Below, piece by piece: positions 17,408 through 25,922 of a DNA stretch of 64,000 bases (position 1 is its first letter; each line of letters opens with the position of its first letter). The position numbers and the translations under genes are program-made. Origin of the DNA: Tsukamurella sp. 8F (GTDB taxonomy: Bacteria > Actinomycetota > Actinomycetes > Mycobacteriales > Mycobacteriaceae); contig NZ_JARFTP010000003.1 of assembly GCF_029167375.1 (NCBI RefSeq), positions 1 through 64,000 of the forward strand, in the 5' to 3' direction. The notes under the pieces are model-generated. The model saw only the letters and a program-made list of their open reading frames with translations, ran no database searches and was not told the DNA's origin.

Positions 17408-18344
17408 CAACATCAAACCGGGCCAGGAGCGCTTCGTCGCGCCACCCGACGAGGTGAAGGTGGACGCGATCGACGCCGTCGACGCTGATGCCCAGCCGGC
17501 GGGGTTCTGGCGATCCGCCTGGCGCGAGCTGCGGACCAAGCCCGCATTCATCGTCTCGGCCGTGCTCATCGTCCTGATCCTGGTCGTGGTGCTGTTCCCA
17601 GGCCTGTTCGCGCATCAGGATCCGCATTACGCGGACCTGGCGCGGTCGATGGACCCGCCGAGCTCGCACCATCTCTTCGGTACCGACAAACAGGGCTACG
17701 ACATCTACTCCCGCACCATCTACGGTGCGCGCGCCTCAGTACTGGTGGGTGTGTTGACCACCATCGTCGTGGTGGTGTTGGGCGGCCTGGTCGGAACGGT
17801 TGCCGGGTTCTTCGGGGGCTGGATCGACTCGGTGCTCTCGCGGCTGTCCGACATCTTCTTCGGCATCCCGCTGATCCTGGCCGCGGTCGTGACTCTCCAG
17901 GCCTTCCCCACCCGCAATGTCATGACGGTGGTGATCGTTCTGGCGATCTTCAGCTGGCCACAGATCGCGCGCATCGCGCGGTCGGCGTCCATCGCGATCC
18001 GGGGCGACGAGTTCATCACCGCGGCCAAGTCGCTGGGCGCCTCCCGATTCCGGACGTTGTTCACCCACGTCGTCCCGAACGTGCTCGGTCCGGTCATCGT
18101 CATCGCGACCATCTCGCTCGGCATCTTCATCGTGACCGAGGCCACGCTGTCGTATCTCGGGATCGGACTCCCATCGACGGCTGTCTCGTGGGGCATCGAT
18201 ATCTCCGCGGCGCAGACCGAATTGCGCAGCGGTTCGCCGATCCTGTTCTATCCCGCGACCGCGCTGGCGATCACTGTGCTCGCATTCATGATGCTCGGCG
18301 ACGCCCTGCGTGACGCACTCGACCCGAAGGCGAGGACCCGCTGA
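17400..18344 (+). CDS. dppC: Peptide ABC transporter permease DppC
   Basis: A 314-residue permease partner of DppB. A hydrophilic N-terminus of about 50 residues precedes the first helix (FIVSAVLIVLILVVVLFPGLF). The motif HLFGTDKQGYDIYSRTIYGA and the EAA loop FITAAKSLGASRFRTLFTHV are typical. Start ATG 17400, overlapping dppB; the stop overlaps the ATG of the ATPase gene by one base. Confidence 0.92.
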   Translation: MPDNIKPGQERFVAPPDEVKVDAIDAVDADAQPAGFWRSAWRELRTKPAFIVSAVLIVLILVVVLFPGLFAHQDPHYADLARSMDPPSSHHLFGTDKQGYDIYSRTIYGARASVLVGVLTTIVVVVLGGLVGTVAGFFGGWIDSVLSRLSDIFFGIPLILAAVVTLQAFPTRNVMTVVIVLAIFSWPQIARIARSASIAIRGDEFITAAKSLGASRFRTLFTHVVPNVLGPVIVIATISLGIFIVTEATLSYLGIGLPSTAVSWGIDISAAQTELRSGSPILFYPATALAITVLAFMMLGDALRDALDPKARTR

Positions 18345-20074
18345 TGGCAGACGCGAACAAGAAGGGCACGGAGAACAACGTGCAGCCGCTGCTGGACATC
18401 AAGGACCTGCAGGTGCAGTTCCGTTCTCAGGGGCGCGAGGTGAACGCGGTGCAGGGCGCGAGCCTCACGGTGTATCCCGGCCAGACGGTCGCGATCGTGG
18501 GGGAGTCCGGTTCGGGGAAGTCGACGACCGCGGCTGCGGTGCTGGGGCTGCTCCCCGGCACCGGCCGAGTCACCGGAGGTGAGATCCTGTTCGACGGGCA
18601 GGACCTCGCGCAGGCGTCACAGAAGGATTTCGAGAAGGTCAGGGGCAGCGGTATCGGCCTGGTGCCCCAGGATCCGATGACCAACCTGAATCCGTTGTGG
18701 CGCGTCGGCTTCCAGATCCAGGAGACCCTGGAGGCGAACGGCGCCGCGAAGGGGAAGGACGCTCGTGCGCGGGCGATCGAGCTCCTGCGCGAGGCCGGTA
18801 TGGCGGACGCGGATCGTCGCGTCAACCAGTTCCCGCATGAGTACTCGGGCGGCATGCGCCAGCGCGCACTGATCGCGATCGGCCTCGCCTGCCGGCCGAA
18901 GCTGCTCATCGCGGACGAGCCGACTTCGGCGCTGGATGTGACCGTGCAGCGGCAGATCCTCGACCACCTCGACACGTTGACAGCTGAGCTCGGCACTGCC
19001 GTCCTGCTGATCACGCACGACCTCGGCCTCGCCGCCGAGCGGGCCAGCCACCTCGTGGTGATGTACAAGGGACGGATCGTCGAATCGGGGCCGGCGCTGG
19101 AGATCCTGCAGGACCCCCACCACGAGTACACCAAGCGGTTGGTGCGCGCGGCACCGTCGCTGGCATCGCGTCGGCTTTCGACGCCGAGCACCCCGAACCC
19201 CGCGACCGATCTGGCTGTCGAGGCCGGCGACAGCTCGGTAGCAGAGGAACTGCACGCCGCGGGCGCGCAGGGGCCGAACGACGTCATCGTCGTGCGGAAC
19301 CTGGTGAAAGACTTCCCCATCCGCGGCAAGCTGCCGTTCCAGTCAACGGCGTTCCGCGCCGTCGACGACGTGTCGTTCACGTTGCGGCGGGGCACGACGA
19401 CGGCCATCGTCGGCGAGTCCGGCTCGGGCAAGTCGACCGTGGCCCGGATGGTGCTCGGCCTCGAGAAGCCCACGTCGGGGACGGTGGATTTCGATGGCGC
19501 GAACGTCGCGACGCTGTCCGGTGGCGCAGCGAAGGAGTTCCGGCGGCGGGTACAGCCCATCTTCCAGAACCCGTACGGGTCGTTGGACCCCATGTACTCG
19601 ATCTTCCGGTCGATCGCGGAACCCCTGCGGGTACACAAGATCGGCGACTCGAAGTCGCGGGTGCAGCGGGTGAAGGAACTGCTCGACCTGGTGGCACTGC
19701 CGCAGTCGGTGATGGAGCGATTCCCGAACGAGCTGTCCGGCGGACAGCGACAGCGCGTGGCGATCGCCCGAGCGCTGGCGCTCAATCCCGAGGTGGTCGT
19801 GTGCGACGAGGCGGTCTCCGCGCTGGACGTGCTGGTGCAGGCGCAGATCCTGACACTACTGAATCGGCTGCAGAGCGAGTTCGGACTCAGCTACGTCTTC
19901 ATCACCCACGACCTTGCGGTGGTCCGGCAGATCGCCGACGACGTCGTGGTGATGCAGAAGGGCCAGGTCGTCGACTTCGGCACCACCGAGGAGGTGTACG
20001 CGAATCCGAAGTCCGCGTATACGCGCAACCTTCTCGACTCGATCCCGGGTGGTTCGATCGAGCTCGCCGGCTGA
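18344..20074 (+). CDS. dppD: Peptide ABC transporter, fused double ATPase (DppD)
   Basis: A 576-residue protein containing two complete ABC ATPase domains, equivalent to a DppD-DppF fusion. Walker A is GESGSGKST in both halves (about residues 54-62 and 360-368); signatures are YSGGMRQRALIA and LSGGQRQRVAIA; Walker B motifs are LLIADEPTSALDV and VVCDEAVSALDV. In the second half the glutamate of Walker B is kept, as CDEAV. It powers peptide uptake through DppBC. The fused arrangement is normal for Mycobacteriales. Confidence 0.93.
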   Translation: MADANKKGTENNVQPLLDIKDLQVQFRSQGREVNAVQGASLTVYPGQTVAIVGESGSGKSTTAAAVLGLLPGTGRVTGGEILFDGQDLAQASQKDFEKVRGSGIGLVPQDPMTNLNPLWRVGFQIQETLEANGAAKGKDARARAIELLREAGMADADRRVNQFPHEYSGGMRQRALIAIGLACRPKLLIADEPTSALDVTVQRQILDHLDTLTAELGTAVLLITHDLGLAAERASHLVVMYKGRIVESGPALEILQDPHHEYTKRLVRAAPSLASRRLSTPSTPNPATDLAVEAGDSSVAEELHAAGAQGPNDVIVVRNLVKDFPIRGKLPFQSTAFRAVDDVSFTLRRGTTTAIVGESGSGKSTVARMVLGLEKPTSGTVDFDGANVATLSGGAAKEFRRRVQPIFQNPYGSLDPMYSIFRSIAEPLRVHKIGDSKSRVQRVKELLDLVALPQSVMERFPNELSGGQRQRVAIARALALNPEVVVCDEAVSALDVLVQAQILTLLNRLQSEFGLSYVFITHDLAVVRQIADDVVVMQKGQVVDFGTTEEVYANPKSAYTRNLLDSIPGGSIELAG

Positions 20075-20167
20075 ACGTCCGCAACACGCCTCTGTCAGCG
20101 CAGCGATCGCCATGTGAACGCTCGCGACGCCGACCGAGGCGTGTTCGGGAGGTGGGGCGCCTACCTC

Positions 20168-20173
20168 TAGGCT
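20168..20173 (+). promoter_or_regulatory. -10 element of leaderless Fic-like gene
   Basis: TAGGCT is 8 nt before the GTG start at 20182 and no ribosome binding site is present. Confidence 0.45.
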
Positions 20174-20181
20174 TGTGCACC

Positions 20182-20916
20182 GTGACCGATCCTCTCGCCC
20201 CGCTCGCTGCGATGCCGGCAGTGGCCGATGCCGCGGCTGCCGCGCGTGAGGCCCTGGGCAAGGTGCACCGGCACCCCGCCAACCGTCGGGAGTGGGGTGC
20301 CGCGGCCACCGAGTCGTCGCTACGTGGCGCACGCGCCTCTGCTGCCCTGGACGGCGGCGTCGTGGATCTCTCGCGCGACGCCGATGTCGACGATCCCGTG
20401 TTCGCGGGGGCCATGAGGGTTGCGCAGGCGATCGACACGCCGGCCCTCGACGGCACCGTCGGGGTGTGGCGCCGCGCGCCGCTCCAGGTGTTGGCGCGGC
20501 TGCACACGCTGGCCGCTGCGGACCTGGTCGACGATCCCGAGCAACTCGGCCGGCCGCGGCCAGGTGCCGGGGATCGGTTGGCACTGCTGTCTCAGCTGGT
20601 CACCGGCGGGACGTCGGTAGCCGCCCCGGTCCTCGCCGCGGTCGTGCACGGGGAGATCCTGTCGCTGCGTCCTTTCGGGACGGCCGACGGTGTCGTCGCC
20701 CGCGCCGCGTCCCGGCTGGTGACCGTCGCGTCCGGGCTGGACCCGCACGCGCTGGGGATCCCGGAGACCACGTGGCTCAAGTTCGCGAGTGGGTACGCGT
20801 CCGCCGCCGACGCGTTCGGAACGGGGAGCGAGGACGGGGTCGTCGCGTGGGTGACACTGTGCTGCTCCGCCCTTGAAGCCGGCGCGCGCGAGGGTCTCGC
20901 GATCGCGGAGAGGTAG
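20182..20916 (+). CDS. Conserved protein with degenerate Fic-like domain (Rv3662c-like)
   Basis: A 244-residue cytosolic protein in the place of Rv3662c. SSLRGARASAALDG (residues 46-59) resembles the Fic-family (S/T)xxxE(G/N) helix region, and RPFGTADGVVAR (163-174) lines up with the Fic catalytic loop HPFxxGNGR. The catalytic histidine is arginine, and the GN of GNGR is lost. The protein is therefore unlikely to transfer AMP; it may be a structural or regulatory relic. The Fic relationship is my own reading of the motifs. Confidence 0.65.
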   Translation: MTDPLAPLAAMPAVADAAAAAREALGKVHRHPANRREWGAAATESSLRGARASAALDGGVVDLSRDADVDDPVFAGAMRVAQAIDTPALDGTVGVWRRAPLQVLARLHTLAAADLVDDPEQLGRPRPGAGDRLALLSQLVTGGTSVAAPVLAAVVHGEILSLRPFGTADGVVARAASRLVTVASGLDPHALGIPETTWLKFASGYASAADAFGTGSEDGVVAWVTLCCSALEAGAREGLAIAER

Positions 20917-21366
20917 AGACAGGCGACCGCGGACGCTCGGTGGCCTTACCGCCTGCGCACGCGCAACGGCGACCCGGCCTGCGCTGAGGGAATTCGCACT
21001 GGGATGGAGTTCAGTGCGCTCCTCAGAACGGGTCCGAATCGCCGTTCGCAAGCACGGATCCCGGTTACCAAGCGTGCTAGGTGGGTTGTGTAGGTGGCCT
21101 CGGCGTCGTCCGGGATGAGGGCCGTGCAGTCCGACTGCTCCGGCCCGTGCTGACCACGGTCCCGAATAACGCAGGCCCACAACGCTTCTGCCTCTTTGCG
21201 GCGCGCTCCGCGTGGGTGCCTGGTGTCCGTGCTAGGAGCCTTGGCGTTCCGGGGATCCTCGACCTTCTCTTCCGGTGAGGATCTGGCCTTGCGCCGCTCC
21301 GTGCTTTATTTGTACCTTGTGACCGCCGTCACATCAAGCACTTCGCCGGAAGTAATCGAAGATTCT
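20917..21366. other. 450-bp gap between converging genes
   Basis: No convincing gene. A 78-codon open frame on the minus strand (20946-21182) has no ribosome binding site and no recognisable family. The stretch contains a perfect Crp palindrome at 21318-21333, which suggests an untranslated or antisense transcript starts near here. Confidence 0.45.
21318..21333. promoter_or_regulatory. Perfect Crp-binding palindrome
   Basis: TGTGA-CCGCCG-TCACA, an exact match to the TGTGA-N6-TCACA consensus bound by mycobacterial Crp. It lies 34 bp past the 3' end of the HAD hydrolase gene and 400 bp past the Fic-like gene, so it does not sit at the start of either gene. Confidence 0.65.
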
Positions 21367-22191
21367 CTACTGCGAGTCCCGATTCCGTTGCAGCAGAACA
21401 TATGTCACGGCGCCGGCAGCGGCAGCCGCAGCTGAAAGGCCCAATCCCGTGAGTACCGAAGTCCGCGAGGGCGTCGGGATGCGGTGTTTGAGCGGTGTGG
21501 GGTTGGAGAACGACAGCACGGGCCACCCGCGCTCACTCGCCTCGCGACGCAGCGGCCGGTCCGGGTTGACGGCGGTGGGGTGCCCGACCGCCGCGAGCAT
21601 CGGTACGTCGGTGATGGAGTCCGAGTAGGCGAAACACTGGTCGAGGTCGTACCCATTGCGCTCGGCGAGTTCGCGCATAGCCGTGACCTTGTTCTCGCCG
21701 AAACAGTAGAAGTCGAGCTCTCCCGTGTACTTGCCGTCGTCAACCGCCATCGTCGTGCCGATCGAGTAGTCCGCGCCCAGCAGATCACTGATCGGCCGCA
21801 CCATCTCCTCGCCGGAGGCAGACACGATCACCACGTCGTGCCCGCGGGTGTGATGACCGACGATGAGGTCTGCGGCCTCCTCGAAGACCAGCGGGTTCAC
21901 GATGTCGTGCAGCGTCTCGCGGACTATCGAGCGCACCTGTTCGACATCCCAGCCGGCGGTCATCTGCGTGAGATGGTCGCGCATGCGATCCATCTGGTCC
22001 TCATCGGCGGCGGTGAGCAGCATGAGGAACTGCGCATAGCTGGACTTGAGCACCGCGCGCCGGTTGATCAGGCCCTGCTCGAAGAACGGTTTCGAGAACG
22101 CCATGGTCGACGACTTGGCGATGATCGTCTTGTCGAGGTCGAAGAACGCGGCCACGCGACGTGCGGGGACTCCGATATCGGGGGCACTCAC
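21367..22191 (-). CDS. HAD-IB family hydrolase, SerB-like (Rv3661-like)
   Basis: A 274-residue haloacid-dehalogenase-superfamily phosphatase. Motif I is FFDLDKT, motif II is VIVSASGEE, and motif III/IV is CFAYSDSITDVPML. The subfamily is HAD-IB (phosphoserine-phosphatase-like). A C-terminal hydrophobic helix (VLTGLGLSAAAAAAGAVTYVLL) may anchor it to the membrane. The start was set at GTG 22191, which gives SAPDIG; the longer frame is not supported by a ribosome binding site. The substrate is unknown. Divergent from the ssd/tad genes, as in M. tuberculosis. Confidence 0.85.
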   Translation of the reverse strand: MSAPDIGVPARRVAAFFDLDKTIIAKSSTMAFSKPFFEQGLINRRAVLKSSYAQFLMLLTAADEDQMDRMRDHLTQMTAGWDVEQVRSIVRETLHDIVNPLVFEEAADLIVGHHTRGHDVVIVSASGEEMVRPISDLLGADYSIGTTMAVDDGKYTGELDFYCFGENKVTAMRELAERNGYDLDQCFAYSDSITDVPMLAAVGHPTAVNPDRPLRREASERGWPVLSFSNPTPLKHRIPTPSRTSVLTGLGLSAAAAAAGAVTYVLLQRNRDSQ

Positions 22192-22372
22192 GGCCCTCAC
22201 CCTACCGTCCGGTTGGGGGCCGGGACGGCAGCCGCGCATGATGCCATACGCAACCGATGGGCCGGGCCCGCCGCGAGCTGTTCATTCACAGCGGCGCGTA
22301 TGCCCGCCGTCCGGTACACAGGTCGGCTGCTGCCGGGGCGCTGCCGTCAGTGATCGGGTGCATGGTCGTGGC

Positions 22373-23461
22373 ATGCGAACGAGTGGGATCGGGGTAGCGG
22401 TGCGGCGGCCGGAACTGGCCGACGGTGTCGCACGTGCGGCGGCCGCAGCGGCGCGGCCCGTGGTCGATGTCGATCTGGGGCAGCCGCGCAGTCTGTGGGC
22501 GACGACATCGTGCCTGGTGGTCGACATCGATGCGGCGCGGGAGCTGATCGCTGCGGTCGGCGAGGTGCGGCTGCCGAGACGCGACGGGGTAGCCGTGGTG
22601 TGCGCGCACGCAGGGCTCGAGGAGTTGCGGCTCGGCATGCACCTCGGGGCGGCGCAGGTGTTCGCGCTGCCGGAGGATCTGCGTGCGTTGGCCCGATTCC
22701 TGTCGGGCCACGAGGCCGACGGTGCCGAGACCTCCCAGGTGGTGGCCGTGCTGGGTGGACACGGTGGGGCGGGTGCATCGCTGTTCGCTGCCGCGCTGGC
22801 CCTGGCGGCCCCGGCACGTGGCCTCAGTGTGCTGGCCGTCGACGCCGACCCGTGGGGTGGAGGTCTCGACCTACTGCTCGGCTGCGAGGACATGCCGGGT
22901 CTGCGGTGGCCGGATCTGTCGCTGCGCGGCGGCCAGGTGCCGTCCGGGGCACTGGTGGCCGCCCTGCCCGGCCGCGCCGACGAGCTCGCGGTGCTCTCGG
23001 CTGGACGTGGCGGCGCAGATATCGGCACAGAGGCCGTGCTCGCGGTCCTCGACGCCGGCCGCCGTAGCGTGGGGATCACTGTCGTAGACCTGCCCAGACG
23101 GGACGACGGTGTGACTGCGGCCTGCCTGGAGGTCGCGGACCTATGCGTTCTCGTCACGGCGGCCACGCTCCGCGGATGCGCTGCCAGCCGCGTCGTCGCC
23201 GACGCGCTCGGGACCCGTGCGCGAGCGCTGCGCCTCGTCGTCCGCGGCCCCGCACCGGGTGGCCTGCGAGCCGTGGAGGTCGAGCGGGCCGTCGGTGTGC
23301 CGGTCCTAGCGGCCATGCGTGCGCAGCCCGGGCTCGACGCCTCCGTCGACGGTGGCGGGCTCCGGCTGCGCAGGGGCTCGCCCCTGGCGGACGCCGCGGG
23401 ACGGGTTCTCGACGGTGTCCGCGGTCGCGCTCAGCGCTCTGGGGCGGGGGCAGTCGCATGA
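22373..23461 (+). CDS. ssd: CpaE/TadZ-like protein of the helicase/secretion neighbourhood (Ssd)
   Basis: A 362-residue protein of the TIGR03815 'helicase/secretion neighborhood CpaE-like' type, orthologous in position to Rv3660c (Ssd). An N-terminal receiver-like region is followed by a MinD/ParA-like ATPase region: VVAVLGGHGGAGASLFAAALA is a Walker-A-like loop in which the canonical lysine/threonine pair is replaced by A-S, and VLAVDADPWGGGLDLLLG follows. TadZ proteins localise Tad pilus machinery at the pole; Ssd has also been linked to septum control. It overlaps tadA by 4 nt (ATGA). Start ATG 22373 (weak ribosome binding site). Confidence 0.82.
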   Translation: MRTSGIGVAVRRPELADGVARAAAAAARPVVDVDLGQPRSLWATTSCLVVDIDAARELIAAVGEVRLPRRDGVAVVCAHAGLEELRLGMHLGAAQVFALPEDLRALARFLSGHEADGAETSQVVAVLGGHGGAGASLFAAALALAAPARGLSVLAVDADPWGGGLDLLLGCEDMPGLRWPDLSLRGGQVPSGALVAALPGRADELAVLSAGRGGADIGTEAVLAVLDAGRRSVGITVVDLPRRDDGVTAACLEVADLCVLVTAATLRGCAASRVVADALGTRARALRLVVRGPAPGGLRAVEVERAVGVPVLAAMRAQPGLDASVDGGGLRLRRGSPLADAAGRVLDGVRGRAQRSGAGAVA

Positions 23462-24456
23462 CCGGCGATCTGCTCTCCCGCGTCCGAGACCGGCTGGCGC
23501 TGCACCCCACGCGACTGACGCCGGAGGTGATGGCTGACGCGCTACGCGCGGAATGCGGTGGAGTCCTCGGTGATTCGGAGCTGCTCGACGGGCTCGCCTA
23601 CCTGGAGAAGGAGCTCGTTGGCGCTGGGCGGCTGGACCCGCTACTGGCGCGCCCGGACGTTGCAGACGTTCTGGTGGTGGGGCCGGACCGGGTATGGGTC
23701 GACCGCGGACGAGGGCTCGAACGCACGGACGTGCGGCTCGAGGATGATGCGGCGGTGCGTCGCCTGGCCACTCGGCTCGCCTTGACCGCGGGACGTCGGC
23801 TCGACGATGCTCAGCCCTGGGTCGACGGGCACCTGCCCGGCGCAGCTCGTTCCGGAACCGGGATACGGCTGCACGCGGTGCTCCCGCCGCTGGCGCAGAA
23901 CGGGACCTGCATCTCCCTGCGCGTCCTGCGCCCGGCGACTCAGACGCTCAGGTCGCTCACTGCGTCCGGGGCGGTCCCCGCCGAGGTCGCTGCACTGCTC
24001 GAGGGGATCGTGCGGGCGCGCCTCGCGTTCCTGGTCGTCGGCGGTACAGGGAGCGGGAAGACCACGCTGCTCAACGGCATGCTCGGCGAGGTCGCACCCG
24101 CCGAACGGATCGTCTGCGTGGAAGACGCACGGGAGCTGAATCCGGTTCATCCCCACGTGATCTCGCTGCTCGCCCGCGGCGCCAACGTGGAGGGCGCAAG
24201 GGAGGTCACCGTCCGCGACCTGGTGCGGCAGGCGCTCCGGATGCGACCGGACCGGATAGTGGTGGGGGAGGTCCGCGGCGCCGAGGTCATCGACCTGCTC
24301 ACCGCGCTCAACACGGGCCACGACGGCGGCGCCGGGACGGTACACGCCAACTCGCCCACGGAGGTGCCGGCAAGACTCGAGGCGCTCGCGGCGCTCGGCG
24401 GTATGACGCGGGCGGCATGGCATTCTCAGCTCGCCGCAGCGATCTTATCTGTATAG
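23458..24456 (+). pseudogene. tadA: Tad secretion ATPase TadA/CpaF, C-terminally truncated
   Basis: A 332-residue reading of a type II/IV secretion ATPase (Rv3659c-like, TIGR03819). Walker A is VVGGTGSGKTTLL, the Asp box is CVEDARELNP, Walker B is RPDRIVVGEVRGAE, and the His box is GHDGGAGTVHANS. The normal reading follows to WHSQLAAAI and then ends in four foreign residues and TAG at 24454-24456, where family members continue for several dozen residues. The break at about 24443 is the left junction of the accessory island. The ATPase core is intact but the C-terminal domain end and the downstream membrane partners are missing, so function is doubtful. Confidence 0.82.
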
Positions 24457-24529
24457 TGTCACCGCGTGTCTCAGACTGTCGCAGAGGACGAGGTGGGCGA
24501 GCCGTCATCGTCTGAGACGGGGTTATCTG
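24445..24529. repeat. Clustered short repeats at the left island junction
   Basis: GTCTCAGAC (24468-24476) and its exact reverse complement GTCTGAGAC (24510-24518) lie 33 bp apart, framed by TTATCTG at 24445-24451 and again at 24523-24529. GTCTCAG recurs at 24571. This looks like a recombinase or transposon end site. No matching structure was found at the right end beyond the shared 9-mer. Confidence 0.4.
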
Positions 24530-25108
24530 ATGTGTCAGACACCCTGGACGGTTCGTTATGAACTTGTTCTGTCTCAGTCAACGCGGCAACTGTTCAGCCG
24601 GGGGCATCGCCGCGCCCCCAAACTGCTCCGTGACATCCCCCGCGCAGGCGGCCCCTGCGGAGATGGTGGTTATAGCTGCGAAGCTCCGCGCTCGTACCGG
24701 TTGGGACGCCGAAACCTTCGTCACTGCAACGGCTTCCAAGACACTCGTCCGCCGCGTGCAGTCCCCTGCAGCAAGAAGCAACCGAGCACGAGAAGCGAAT
24801 CCTCAAGCATCTCGTGACCGCTGACATTCATCGGAGCGCCGCCCCCCGTCCGGCGGTTCAGTTCGGCCGTATAGGTGTTCCTACGCCAAGATCTGCACCG
24901 CGGGCCACGCCCAGGTCTCCACCCAACGCGGCGGAAGGGCCTTCGCTCCCTGGCTGAACCTATCAGCCCTCACATCAATTAGACGAACCAGCCGCGCAAT
25001 CGTTTCCCTTCAAACGTCGAGAAATCCACGAGGCCCGTGGTCGGATCGTCTGATATCATGTCGCAGCTACATCTCGGGGTATAGACAGAGGTAGAGGTAG
25101 GGGTTATT
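24457..25108. other. 652-bp stretch without a convincing gene
   Basis: This holds the junction repeats and short decayed reading frames. One frame (24558-24824) and an overlapping one (QQEATEHEKRILKHLVTADIH, about 24770-24835) look like fragments of former proteins but cannot be assigned. TATAGA at 25079-25084 may be the -10 box of the following gene, which is preceded by a GGTAGAGGTAGGGG purine run. Confidence 0.45.
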
Positions 25109-25921
25109 TTGTTACCGACAATCAACGAGTTTATCTACCCTGCGAGCCCGTCACGGATCAACGCTTACGAGATCCAGGAGAGTTCCGATCCACGGTATCG
25201 ATTCGATGTTTTTATAGCCTCGCCCGAATTGCCGATAATGCACGTCCAACGCAGCCTTCCCGGCGGTTTCATCAAGACGGGCGTTAGTCCTTCCGATCAG
25301 TATCAGGTCTGTCTCCGCTATTCAGGCCAATTTCCTGAGACACTGCCGGACTTGCTGGATCTCCTGAAGGATCGTCTTTGTCTGCCGACTGGCAACTGGG
25401 CGCCGCTGGACCTGGCTTTGGCTCTGGACTATTACAAGATTCCTCCAGCAGAAGATGGTGGAGAATGGAAGAATACTAACTCGGGCGAGCTGGTGTCTCG
25501 TGCGAAATATTGGGTATCGGATCCAGGTATGCAGCGCCTTTGTCGCGAGAAAATTGTCGAGAAGGTCGCAGATACGATTAGGCGGCACCCGATACTTAAC
25601 AGTGCTAGCCGCATAGTAAGTGTTCCAGGGTCGAAGGGGAATGGCAGCAGCGTCGGAGAGAGTATCGCGGCAGGAGTTGCCACACGTCTCGGGCGGCCGT
25701 TGATCTCGACGATTGGACCTGTCCGACCTGAGAGAAAAGGGGATCAAGCTGCATCGATAGCTGGTCTGTTCTCCGTCCCCGAGATGATCCACGGCAACTG
25801 CGTTATCGTGGACGACGTGTGGAGGTCCGGTGAGACTGCGGCCGAGGTCGGACGTGCGGCCCGAACGGCAGGAGCCAGCGCCGTCCACGCTGTAGTTGCT
25901 GCGAAGACGATGAGGCGTTGA
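25109..25921 (+). CDS. Phosphoribosyltransferase-fold protein, partner of DprA-like
   Basis: A 270-residue protein whose C-terminal half has a type I phosphoribosyltransferase fold. The PRPP-binding loop reads CVIVDDVWRSGETAAEVGRA (about residues 232-251), with the two acidic residues DD; upstream ISTIGPVRPERKGDQ could be the flexible loop. The N-terminal 130 residues are not recognised. It starts at TTG 25109 after a purine-rich stretch. Lower G+C than the backbone. One base separates it from the DprA-like gene, so they form a two-gene operon. The PRTase may act on a nucleotide, nucleobase or ribose-linked group; the reaction is unknown. Confidence 0.75.
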   Translation: MLPTINEFIYPASPSRINAYEIQESSDPRYRFDVFIASPELPIMHVQRSLPGGFIKTGVSPSDQYQVCLRYSGQFPETLPDLLDLLKDRLCLPTGNWAPLDLALALDYYKIPPAEDGGEWKNTNSGELVSRAKYWVSDPGMQRLCREKIVEKVADTIRRHPILNSASRIVSVPGSKGNGSSVGESIAAGVATRLGRPLISTIGPVRPERKGDQAASIAGLFSVPEMIHGNCVIVDDVWRSGETAAEVGRAARTAGASAVHAVVAAKTMRR

Positions 25922-25922
25922 C

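Noticed and set aside
20946-21182. A 78-codon minus-strand gene in the gap after the Fic-like gene
   Set aside because: No ribosome binding site, no recognisable motif, and composition like noncoding GC-rich DNA; kept only as a remark.
22192-22372. Possible B11/6C small RNA between the HAD and ssd genes, its place in M. tuberculosis as I recall
   Set aside because: I looked for two hairpins with loops of six or more cytosines and found none in this gap.
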